Assembly: GCA_903926285.1 (NCBI GenBank)
Contig: CAIYIP010000302.1
Coordinates: 1 to 6,331 of the forward strand
Direction of reading: 5' to 3'
Origin: an uncultured Gammaproteobacteria bacterium
GTDB taxonomy: Bacteria > Pseudomonadota > Gammaproteobacteria > Pseudomonadales > Pseudohongiellaceae
Length of the DNA: 6,331 nt
Both the position numbers and the translations under genes were made by a program. Shown here piece after piece: positions 1 through 6,323 of the stretch (position 1 is its first letter; the number at the start of each line of letters is the position of its first letter). The notes beneath the pieces are model-generated. The model was not told the origin of the DNA. It did not search any database and was given only the letters and a program-made list of their open reading frames with translations.

Positions 1-60
1 TACATTAAGTATCCCAACTAAAACTGTGCTTGCTCTCGACAGCTAATTCGAGCGCTATTT

Positions 61-83
61 TTTATCATAGATAGATAGATAAA
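61..83 (+). promoter_or_regulatory. Hyphenated dyad with GATA-type repeat, possible operator/-10 region
   Basis: The arms TTTATC (61-66) and GATAAA (78-83) are perfect reverse complements separated by 11 nt. The space between is filled by a tetranucleotide repeat, ATAG three times plus ATA (67-81). TATCAT at 63-68 matches the sigma-70 -10 consensus at 5 of 6 positions, but no good -35 hexamer sits 16-18 nt upstream. Receptor genes of this class are often controlled by iron- or nutrient-responsive regulators, and a dyad over a -10 element would fit a repressor site. The sequence is not a good match to the Fur consensus, so the regulator is unknown. It could also be a chance AT-rich repeat. Confidence 0.25.
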
Positions 84-160
84 GTTGTATCTCCCAGCTA
101 CCAGCTTCCTTGCGCATTTGTCGGGCAAGATACGAAGTTGAGAGTTACCGGGATTTACCT

Positions 161-205
161 ATGCCCCACAAACATCATAAAAAAACGAGGAATAATTATG
201 TCTAA
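161..205 (+). CDS. Possible 14-codon His/Lys-rich upstream ORF overlapping the receptor start
   Basis: An ATG at 161 opens a short frame, MPHKHHKKTRNNYV, that ends with TAA at 203-205. It is out of frame with the receptor gene and its stop lies just past the receptor ATG (198-200), the geometry expected for translational coupling. A weak Shine-Dalgarno-like GGGA (150-153) sits 7 nt upstream. The peptide has three His and three Lys among 14 residues, which could make its translation sensitive to metal or amino acid supply, but this is speculation. The frame is short enough to occur by chance and part of its Lys content reflects an A-run. Confidence 0.2.
   Translation: MPHKHHKKTRNNYV
187..191 (+). 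promoter_or_regulatory. Shine-Dalgarno site that fixes the receptor start
   Basis: GAGGA lies 6 nt before the ATG at 198. It favours that ATG over the TTG at 138 in the same frame. The 138 start would put about 20 extra residues, including a Cys and several charged residues, before an otherwise normal signal peptide. Confidence 0.85.
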
Positions 206-3200
206 AAGGCACTCCCAAAAATCTTTCCAGCTACAACCATCCCTGCTCTCAATATCAATTTCGACCGCCCTCTGTACCATGGCTTTGAGTGGCATCGCGC
301 CCGGCGCGTTTGCACAGGCGCCTGCTGCAGGCGCTGCACTAGAAGAAGTCATCATCACAGGATCGCGTATATTACGGCGCGACTTTGAATCGAACAGCCC
401 GATTATCACCGTCGATTCCGGTGACTTCGAAACCCAAACAGGCCTGAACATCGAGTCCTATTTGAACCAGTTGCCAAACTATAACCCGGCAACTACACCA
501 ACCACTTCGCAGGGCGACGTGCAGATCACGCCCGTGAACTCCGTAGGTATCGCGTCGATCTCGCTGCGCGGTTTTGGTCCTAACCGCAGCCTGGTGCTGG
601 TTAACGGCAAGCGCCCGACGCCAATTAACGCCCTGATGGTTACCGACATCAACGGCATCCCGTCTGCGCTGATCCAGCGTGTCGAAACCATCACCGGTGG
701 CGCATCAGCTACCTACGGTGCCGACGCCGTATCCGGTGTAACCAACTTTATCCTGAAGGACAATTTCGAAGGCTTTGAAATAGACACCCAGTATGGCCAG
801 ACCCAGGAAGGAGACGGCGACGAATCCCGCATTTCCCTGGTGTTGGGATCCAACCTCGCCGATGGCCGCGGCAACGTGACCCTGGGTGCCGAGCGTTACA
901 ATCGCGATCCTGTCCTTCAAGTAACCAACCCTTTCTTCCAGGATTATATGGACAACCCCTACTCCGGCGGCACATTTGGCCTGCAGGGTGTGAATGGTTA
1001 TGCGTGTAATCAGAATTGTCCGCCGAATACCACGATTGACGGCCTGTTCTCCAAGCGCCCGGCTGGGACCAACGTATTCACGCCGCTGGCAGCCAACGCC
1101 AACAACCGTGGCTACAACTTCAACGCCGACGGCACTATCTTCGTGGCTGGCAGTGCAGGTGGCTTGTCCCGATACAAGGGCCCGGTTAATGACGGCGAAT
1201 ACATGACGCAGCGGGCTCTCGACGGAGCGCGCCCGCCCGGTGATATCGAGATCGACTCACTGAAATGGTACAACCAGACGTCATTTGTCAGCGCTCCCCA
1301 GGAACGGTATTCGTTCTTCACGTCGGGCAACTTCGATATCACTGACGAGGTCGAGGTATTTGCGCGTGCGACATTTGCAGAAAGCAAAACCAAAACTGTG
1401 TTGTTCGGCACAAGTGCAATTGGCGGCTGGGAAGCTATGGTCCCTTACAATCCGAGAACTGACAGCCCGGTTGATCCAACCCTGGACTATAAAAGCCGCG
1501 ATATCGCCGCTGCTGTAAGCGCGAACCCGGCAGCCTACCCCAACCCGAACTTCATCGGTACAGGGAAACCGGGGGCGCAGTTCCCCGTGCCTGCGGAACT
1601 TGCCATCCTGTTGAACGCCCGTCCGGTGCCAGGTGCCACAGCGGCCGATCCACGCGCAGGCGAGTGGCAGCCAAACTGGAACCCCGATAACAGCCTGCCC
1701 CCCCGTAACACCTACAATACCAACGAAGTATGGCAGGTCGAAACCGGCATGAACATCGACTTGCCGATTCGCGACTGGACGGCAGAAGTCTATGCGTCCC
1801 ACGCCGAATCAGCGACCTACAACGTTGCCACTGGTAATCTGTCCCTGTCACGTTACCGGGCACTGGTGAACAAGCCGGATTACGGTCGTGGTGCCAAGAT
1901 ATCAGGCAACAGCACCAGTATTCGTCCGAACTTCGGTGCGGCGGATATCACCTGTGCCTCGGGCCTGTACGACACTTACTTCAAAGGTGATGCGCCGATG
2001 TCCGATGACTGCTTCAATGCAATCTCGGCTAATTTACAGACACGTACCCAGAACAAGCAGGACATCATTGAACTGAACTTCCAGGGTGCTTTGATAGATC
2101 TGCCTGCCGGCGAAGCCCGTTTTGCGGCCGGTTACCAGAATCGTCGCAACAGCGCGAAGTTCTATCCGGATATCCTCCAGTCGACAGTGTCCTTCACCGA
2201 TCAGGTGATCGGCGTGTATCCCACCGGTGCACTGGACGCCGGTACCTCGGTTGACGACTTTTATGTTGAGAGCTTGGTTCCCGTTCTGTCAGATTTGCCC
2301 TTTATCGCGCAACTGGATCTGGAAATTGGCGCGCGTTATTCCGATTACCAGCACACCGAGGCACAGACCACCTGGAAAGTGCTGACAAACTGGGAGATCA
2401 ACGACAAGCTCCGCGTCCGTGGCGGCTTTAACCGCGCAACGCGTGCGCCTAATCTTGGTGAGCTGTTCCTGAATTCGCAGGAAATCTTCGCCGTTGGTGG
2501 CCAGAACTTTGGTGATTCGTGCGGTCTGCGCTCCAACTCGCCCTTTGGTGCCGGTGGTGCCGCGCCCGACCCCGTCCTGAATCCCGGTGAGCCGCAGACC
2601 ACGCTTGCACCTGGTCAGACCACTGCCGGCCAGCAGAGTACCTACCTGATCTGTCAGGAACTGATGGGCGGACAAAACAGCCTGGCGACAGCCCAGTTCT
2701 TCAAACAAGCCAATGCTGGTGGTGCTGCCGGTGGTGTTTTCAACTGGATTCTGCAGGAAGGTAACCCGAGCCTGGCACCAGAAATTGCTGACACCTGGAC
2801 CTTGGGCGCAGTTGCAACCTCTCCTTGGGACAATCCCTGGTTGTCGGGCCTGAATGCGTCGTTTGATGCTTACAGGATCGAAATCGAAGATGCGATCATG
2901 CTGTATTCGCTGGATTACGCCGCTTATCGCTGCTTCGGCACGGTAACGGTGAATTCCCAGTCTGCAGCAGCAGCGCAAGCCAAGTCCGAGGCATGCCAGC
3001 TGCTACCGCGAGACCAGAACAACGGTAACGCGCTCACCAGCTCGGTGTCATATGACAATCAGGCCACAATCAAGACCCAGGGCTTGGACATCGGCGTCAA
3101 CTGGTTCGGAGATCTTCAGGAACTTGTGGGCATGCCCGGCAATCTTGGCCTCAGCATGCAGGCAACCATCCTGGACTACTACAAAACCAAGCAGTCTCCC

Positions 3201-3746
3201 GGCGCGTTTGACGTGGAAACCGATTGGGCTGGATCGCTTGGGCCGAACCTGTCTGGCACCAACGGCGGCGCCTATGATTATCGCTTGTTTGGCTCCATCA
3301 GCTATTCGCTGAACGACTGGAGTGTGAACCTGCGCTGGCGCCATCTGCCGGAAGTCTTTACTGCTAACTATGCCAGCCAGATGGCAATCAAGCAGAACAA
3401 CGCCAGTGTTGCTGCTGGCGGGGCTGGCATCCTGCTCGGCTACACTCCTACCACCGAAATCGTGACTGACTCGTACAACATCTTCGATATGTCCTTCAAC
3501 TGGAACATCAACGAGACGCTTGTGCTCCGCGGTGGTATTACCAACCTGCTGAATGTGGAACCGGAGTACGTTGGTGCAAGCAGGGGCTATGGCGCAGGCA
3601 CTACGCTTGCCGCAGTTTGCCCTACCGGGGCTCCTGGTTGTCAGAACCCGTTTGGCTTTAGCGCGCCAGCCTCGGGTTCCTTCAATGGTGGTTACTACGA
3701 CACTATCGGTCGCCGCTACTTCGTGGGCTTGAAAGCCACGTTCTAA
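198..3746 (+). CDS. TonB-dependent outer-membrane receptor, substrate unknown
   Basis: The product is a 1182-residue receptor that should import a ligand across the outer membrane using energy from TonB-ExbB-ExbD. A Sec signal peptide has a basic start (K3, R4, K8), a hydrophobic core at about 12-33 and likely cleavage after AFA at 39. A TonB box, EEVIITGSR, follows at 49-57. The plug domain (about 60-190) has the usual LRGFGPNRSLVLVNGKRP block (123-140) and a GGASATYGADAVSGVTNF block (167-184). The rest is beta-barrel, with the family motif RAPNLGELF at 749-757, NPSLAPE at 856-862 and a C-terminal strand ending in Phe (F1182), the usual assembly signal. There is no STN or carboxypeptidase-like N-terminal domain. 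The protein is long for the family. A Gly/Pro/Ala-rich segment at about 758-854 is probably an extracellular loop. Ten mature Cys fall into five close pairs. The ligand cannot be read from the sequence. Confidence 0.96.
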   Translation: MSKRHSQKSFQLQPSLLSISISTALCTMALSGIAPGAFAQAPAAGAALEEVIITGSRILRRDFESNSPIITVDSGDFETQTGLNIESYLNQLPNYNPATTPTTSQGDVQITPVNSVGIASISLRGFGPNRSLVLVNGKRPTPINALMVTDINGIPSALIQRVETITGGASATYGADAVSGVTNFILKDNFEGFEIDTQYGQTQEGDGDESRISLVLGSNLADGRGNVTLGAERYNRDPVLQVTNPFFQDYMDNPYSGGTFGLQGVNGYACNQNCPPNTTIDGLFSKRPAGTNVFTPLAANANNRGYNFNADGTIFVAGSAGGLSRYKGPVNDGEYMTQRALDGARPPGDIEIDSLKWYNQTSFVSAPQERYSFFTSGNFDITDEVEVFARATFAESKTKTVLFGTSAIGGWEAMVPYNPRTDSPVDPTLDYKSRDIAAAVSANPAAYPNPNFIGTGKPGAQFPVPAELAILLNARPVPGATAADPRAGEWQPNWNPDNSLPPRNTYNTNEVWQVETGMNIDLPIRDWTAEVYASHAESATYNVATGNLSLSRYRALVNKPDYGRGAKISGNSTSIRPNFGAADITCASGLYDTYFKGDAPMSDDCFNAISANLQTRTQNKQDIIELNFQGALIDLPAGEARFAAGYQNRRNSAKFYPDILQSTVSFTDQVIGVYPTGALDAGTSVDDFYVESLVPVLSDLPFIAQLDLEIGARYSDYQHTEAQTTWKVLTNWEINDKLRVRGGFNRATRAPNLGELFLNSQEIFAVGGQNFGDSCGLRSNSPFGAGGAAPDPVLNPGEPQTTLAPGQTTAGQQSTYLICQELMGGQNSLATAQFFKQANAGGAAGGVFNWILQEGNPSLAPEIADTWTLGAVATSPWDNPWLSGLNASFDAYRIEIEDAIMLYSLDYAAYRCFGTVTVNSQSAAAAQAKSEACQLLPRDQNNGNALTSSVSYDNQATIKTQGLDIGVNWFGDLQELVGMPGNLGLSMQATILDYYKTKQSPGAFDVETDWAGSLGPNLSGTNGGAYDYRLFGSISYSLNDWSVNLRWRHLPEVFTANYASQMAIKQNNASVAAGGAGILLGYTPTTEIVTDSYNIFDMSFNWNINETLVLRGGITNLLNVEPEYVGASRGYGAGTTLAAVCPTGAPGCQNPFGFSAPASGSFNGGYYDTIGRRYFVGLKATF

Positions 3747-3772
3747 GTACAGAGTAATGCAGTAAGTACGTG

Positions 3773-3804
3773 CGGCGGGTTCTTCGGAACCCGCCGTTTT
3801 TTTT
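3773..3804 (+). terminator. Intrinsic terminator of the receptor gene
   Basis: A perfect 10-bp GC-rich stem (3773-3782 with 3787-3796) closes a TTCG tetraloop on a C-G pair, an exceptionally stable hairpin, and is followed at once by eight T (3797-3804). It starts 26 nt after the receptor stop codon. There is no T-tract on the minus-strand side, so it acts on the + strand only. Confidence 0.95.
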
Positions 3805-3867
3805 GCCGCTGCTCATACCAATCACGATGCCACGCGCGCTCTTCTGGAAGCACAAGGGTTTTGAACA

Positions 3868-3924
3868 ACATGCGCGCGATATTGGCCTTGCTTCCCTGCC
3901 ACCAGTGGGCGTGGTGGCGCATGT
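3868..3924. repeat. Nested inverted repeats in the gene-free stretch between convergent genes
   Basis: The outer arms ACATGCGC (3868-3875) and GCGCATGT (3917-3924) are perfect 8-bp reverse complements. Inside the right half, GCCACCA (3898-3904) and TGGTGGC (3912-3918) form a second 7-bp inverted repeat with a 7-nt loop; the two repeats share 2 bases, so the stems can stack with small adjustment or compete. No T-tract follows, so it is not a terminator. It could be part of a structured RNA, a REP-like element or the remnant of an insertion. The wider gene-free stretch (3805-4144) shows no ORF with a credible ribosome binding site on either strand. Confidence 0.5.
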
Positions 3925-4015
3925 ACACTAGGCATGTACTTATCCATGATAAATATTGCTCAAGTCATCACAGATACTGTCGTTACATAGTTTGAATATA
4001 ACAAACCCCCTCTTG

Positions 4016-4046
4016 AGCCCTGCCGTAAAAAAGCAGGGCTTTTTTT
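4016..4046 (+). terminator. Second + strand intrinsic terminator without an obvious gene
   Basis: AGCCCTGC (4016-4023) pairs perfectly with GCAGGGCT (4033-4040) around a 9-nt A-rich loop, followed by a run of seven T (4040-4046). Polarity is + only, because the minus-strand side lacks a T-tract. The receptor gene already has a strong terminator about 210 nt upstream. This one is therefore either a back-up or the end of an unrecognised short transcript that begins between 3805 and 4015. Confidence 0.85.
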
Positions 4047-4144
4047 ATGGCTGATTTTTCATGCTGCCTGTGTTTGGCTATTTAGCAGCTGCCTTTTACC
4101 GTGCTTGTGCGTGTGTTTTAACGCAGCCCGATCAGACTTTGAAG

Positions 4145-4195
4145 AAAAAAAGGGGGGGATAATAGCGGAACCGGGACAGGACACTTATCCTGTCC
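4145..4195 (-). terminator. Hairpin plus C7T7 tract after the minus-strand operon, probable weak terminator
   Basis: Read on the minus strand, GGACAGGA and TCCTGTCC form a perfect 8-bp stem with a 6-nt loop (4174-4195), 15 nt after the stop codon of the DUF6152 gene. The T-tract (seven T, 4151-4145, preceded by seven C, 4158-4152) is 22 nt beyond the stem, too far for a canonical terminator. A competing pairing of GGATAA (4190-4185) with TTATCC (4162-4157) would end only 5 nt before the T-tract, but is only 6 bp and AT-rich. The position argues for transcription termination or mRNA 3'-end protection; the exact mechanism is unclear. Confidence 0.5.
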
Positions 4196-4210
4196 AGCCC
4201 TTGTTTCCAT

Positions 4211-4615
4211 TTACTGTTGTGGTACGGCTGCGTTATTGGAAGTACCCGCAAACAGCTTGCGACCATCAGGGAAGGTAACGGATGAGATGTTGCCAGTAGA
4301 GCTGCCATTACGCGCCTGCCAGCCTTCAATAACCAGGATAGTGCCTGCGGGCAAATCTTCCTTGCGCCAGCCGCGGCGTATCAGACCATTGGATGCACTG
4401 GTTTCAAGCGCCCAGTTCACCACATTGCCGGCATCGTCTTTAACATCGACATAGATCCAGCCGTGCGGGTTGGACCATTTCATTGCAGTGACGGTGCCGG
4501 TGAACTTGAGCGGCTTTTCCGAATCGTATTCAGCAGCAAACGAGTGATGCGCCAGCGCACTGGTGCTTGCGACAAAAGTGGCAAGTGCGAAGACGGCAGT
4601 TAACAATTTGTTCAT
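4211..4615 (-). CDS. Exported DUF6152-type protein, function unknown
   Basis: The product is a 134-residue secreted protein. A clean signal peptide (residues 1-22, K3, hydrophobic core 4-16, ending ALA) predicts a mature protein beginning HHSFAAEYD. The body matches, by recall, the DUF6152 family: a GTVTAMKWSNPHGWIYVDV segment (40-58), an RRGWRKEDLPAG segment (80-91) and a VTFPDGRKLFAG segment (103-114), consistent with a small beta-rich domain. Length is normal for the family. Mature histidines are only H23, H24 and H51 (in Asn-Pro-His), and there is no Cys. The gene is second in an operon, 3 nt after the lipoprotein gene stop; its ribosome binding site GGAG lies inside that gene's 3' end, so translation is likely coupled. 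No reaction has been assigned to the family to my knowledge; location should be periplasmic. Confidence 0.9.
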   Translation of the reverse strand: MNKLLTAVFALATFVASTSALAHHSFAAEYDSEKPLKFTGTVTAMKWSNPHGWIYVDVKDDAGNVVNWALETSASNGLIRRGWRKEDLPAGTILVIEGWQARNGSSTGNISSVTFPDGRKLFAGTSNNAAVPQQ

Positions 4616-4618
4616 GGC

Positions 4619-6229
4619 TTAGTTCTCCGGATTCTGTGCACGATAGGCATCACGCACGTCTTTAAGGTGGAATAGATCGCCGTTGTCTTCATGACAGGCA
4701 ACTTCGAGCAACTCGTCGTCGGCGCGATTCATGTTCAGGTCGATGGTCCATGGACGCGTATAGGCAAGCGGGTCGGTTATAGTGGCGCGGTATTCAATCT
4801 GGCTGGCGCTCAGCATAGTGTAATTTTCCACCACTGTTTGTGCATGTGTCACCACATCACCCACTTCATTTAGCCAGGTTTTACCGTTGAAGTTAGTGGT
4901 TTCAATGACAAGTGTATCGCCGTCCCAGTGACCAACTGAATCGCCCATCCACAACCGGACGTCTTCGGGTAAATGACTGCGGCCATCAAGCGGAATCACG
5001 CGGTACGACATACGTTCATGCAGGATAACTACATAACCCGGTGGTTGCAGGATATAGAAAGGTGAAGGCACATAGTTGGAACGCGGCACGCCGGCAACAA
5101 AGCAGTGCGCAGTAGGATCGTCGTAGCCACGATGCGCCATTTCGCGCTCTGTACGCTCGGCTTCGGCCCAAGGTTGATACGGCAGTGATCCATCCACCGG
5201 GTCGACGATTACGCCAGTCGCGCGCGGAGTCAGGAACGGTGCGTCAGTGCGTTTTTCCAGACCGTAATTCGCACCGCCAGCATCTGTCAGGTAATACCCT
5301 GTCATGTTGGGCTTGCCATCCGCCAGGCGCGGTACATCGGCGCCAACCACTGGTACCGGTAATTCAATGCCAGCAGTCGCATCGAAAGGTACGTTGTCTT
5401 CGTGTGCTGTTGCGCCATACCAGGTGCGTTCGTCGCGTTCGAAATCACCACTTAGCTCTTCGGCTTCGGCCTGGCACTGGAACTCCATGACACGCGCAAG
5501 ATCGGCGCGGCGTTTCAGAGAAACTGTAACGGTCCAGGGGCGTGAGTAAACATTGGGATCTTCAATAGTGACGGAATATTCAATGGTGTCGGCATCCTGC
5601 ATGCGGTAGTGCTCGGTAATATGCAGCGCATTGCTGTGGTAGTTGCCTGTTGCGTCGAACCAGGTCTTGTCGTTCAAGTCGTTGATGTCGACAATCAGCT
5701 CATCACCTTCCCAGCGTCCTCTTGAATTGCCCATCCACGACTCGATGCCTTCGTATTGGGTTGGCTGGCCACCGGTATAGATCAGGCGGAACACCTGGGT
5801 CCATTCAAACGTAATTGCGACATGATCATCTGTCTGGAAGATATGGTAAGGACGCTCCATATACATCAGGCGCGGCACGCCAGGAAAGAAACAGTTGTTG
5901 AGAGGATCGGTGGTATCACGGTTGGTAAAGTTGGCGAGTTTCTGTTCCAGCGCCGCCGGTAAATAGGGAAGCTCACTATCGCTTGAACCCTGACTGGCGA
6001 GATAGGCCTGAAGATCCGCTGCAGCATTGCCTTCGGCTTGCCAGATGCCTTGCAGATTGGGTCTGCCATTGGCGGTGCGCGGAACACTTGCTGCAGCAGG
6101 CTGCGCGCTAGTTTCTGTAAGCTGAGGACCGGCATCAGCAGACTGAAGGCTCTCTTCCGCAGGCTGAGGGCTACACGCAGATATGGCACCAACCCCAACT
6201 GCGCAAATTAATAACCATCGTAACAACAT
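4619..6229 (-). CDS. Lipoprotein with two tandem copies of an uncharacterised domain
   Basis: The product is a 536-residue predicted lipoprotein of unknown function. The signal sequence MLLRWLLICAVGVGAISAC ends in a lipobox ISAC with the lipidated Cys at 19 and Ser at +2, which predicts outer-membrane sorting. A low-complexity Ala/Gln/Ser/Pro/Glu tether covers 20-49. Two homologous domains follow. Copy 1 (about 50-260) has GRPNLQGIW (55-63), C113 in NCFFPGVPR, WMGNSRGRWEGDELIV (165-180), KTW (188-190), YSRPWT (228-233) and C252. Copy 2 (about 300-520) has GKPNMTGYY (305-313), C376 in HCFVAGVPR, WMGDSVGHWDGDTLVI (427-442), KTW (450-452), YTRPWT (490-495) and C512 in ACHEDN. By recall, single-domain relatives with WMGxSxGxWEGDTLV and DPxxYTxPWT blocks are widespread in soil and marine bacteria and often adjoin DUF6152 genes. 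The start at 6229 was chosen over 6295 because the longer form buries the lipoprotein signal and the AGGGGG site sits 8 nt before 6229. Confidence 0.9.
   Translation of the reverse strand: MLLRWLLICAVGVGAISACSPQPAEESLQSADAGPQLTETSAQPAAASVPRTANGRPNLQGIWQAEGNAAADLQAYLASQGSSDSELPYLPAALEQKLANFTNRDTTDPLNNCFFPGVPRLMYMERPYHIFQTDDHVAITFEWTQVFRLIYTGGQPTQYEGIESWMGNSRGRWEGDELIVDINDLNDKTWFDATGNYHSNALHITEHYRMQDADTIEYSVTIEDPNVYSRPWTVTVSLKRRADLARVMEFQCQAEAEELSGDFERDERTWYGATAHEDNVPFDATAGIELPVPVVGADVPRLADGKPNMTGYYLTDAGGANYGLEKRTDAPFLTPRATGVIVDPVDGSLPYQPWAEAERTEREMAHRGYDDPTAHCFVAGVPRSNYVPSPFYILQPPGYVVILHERMSYRVIPLDGRSHLPEDVRLWMGDSVGHWDGDTLVIETTNFNGKTWLNEVGDVVTHAQTVVENYTMLSASQIEYRATITDPLAYTRPWTIDLNMNRADDELLEVACHEDNGDLFHLKDVRDAYRAQNPEN
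4625..4628 (-). promoter_or_regulatory. Shine-Dalgarno site of the DUF6152 gene, inside the upstream gene
   Basis: On the minus strand GGAG lies 9 nt before the ATG at 4615 and inside the last codons of the lipoprotein gene, whose TAA occupies 4621-4619. Ribosomes ending the first gene therefore stop on top of the start region of the second. Confidence 0.75.
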
Positions 6230-6237
6230 AATTTCAT

Positions 6238-6243
6238 CCCCCT
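6238..6243 (-). promoter_or_regulatory. Shine-Dalgarno site that fixes the lipoprotein start
   Basis: AGGGGG on the minus strand, 8 nt before the ATG at 6229, matches the anti-Shine-Dalgarno consensus at 5 of 6 positions. The alternative in-frame start at 6295 has no comparable site at good spacing and would add 22 residues ahead of the lipoprotein signal. Confidence 0.75.
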
Positions 6244-6251
6244 GAATATAG

Positions 6252-6292
6252 CCGAGGAGCATAACCAGCCCTCGGGTGTATGTCCAATTATG
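6252..6292 (-). promoter_or_regulatory. Candidate promoter and leader hairpin of the lipoprotein operon
   Basis: On the minus strand CATAAT (6292-6287) matches the -10 consensus at 5 of 6 positions; the hexamer 17 nt upstream (TCAAGA) is a poor -35, so activator help or a different sigma factor is possible. Starting there gives a leader of about 50 nt. Within it CCGAGG (6275-6270) and CCTCGG (6257-6252) form a 6-bp stem with a 12-nt loop, ending 8 nt before the ribosome binding site. The order -10, hairpin, ribosome site, ATG is coherent, but each part is individually weak. Confidence 0.3.
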
Positions 6293-6323
6293 CACCGTTG
6301 CCGAGATATTCTTGATAATGAAT

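Noticed and set aside
24..42. CTGT and ACAG half-sites resembling a LexA (SOS) box
   Set aside because: The half-sites are 11 nt apart, whereas the LexA box needs 8.
138..197. Upstream TTG start extending the receptor by 20 residues
   Set aside because: It would place a Cys and charged residues before a complete signal peptide, and the strong GAGGA site with an ATG at 198 is the better start.
1281..2978. Long minus-strand frames inside the receptor gene (for example 2289-2978 and 1281-1802)
   Set aside because: They are antisense shadows of a GC-biased coding region; translations are rich in Arg, Gly and Cys with no recognisable domain or ribosome site.
3743..3928. A 61-codon minus-strand frame beginning MYMRHHAHWW with partly GC-rich third positions
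   Set aside because: It has no ribosome binding site, runs straight through the receptor terminator (which encodes its KKRRVPKNPP part) and ends inside the receptor stop codon. Its striking His/Trp start is explained by the CCACC/GGTGG inverted repeat. A decayed gene remnant remains possible; a protein search with residues 1-40 would decide.
3827..3931. A 34-codon + strand frame beginning MPRALFWKHKG in the same segment
   Set aside because: No Shine-Dalgarno site precedes it (TACCAATCACG upstream), it is short, and it overlaps the opposite-strand frame; neither can be preferred without homology.
5866..6198. A 110-codon minus-strand frame overlapping the lipoprotein gene in another frame
   Set aside because: It lies wholly within the lipoprotein's tether and first domain, whose reading is supported by a lipobox and by the internal repeat; the alternative translation shows no domain.
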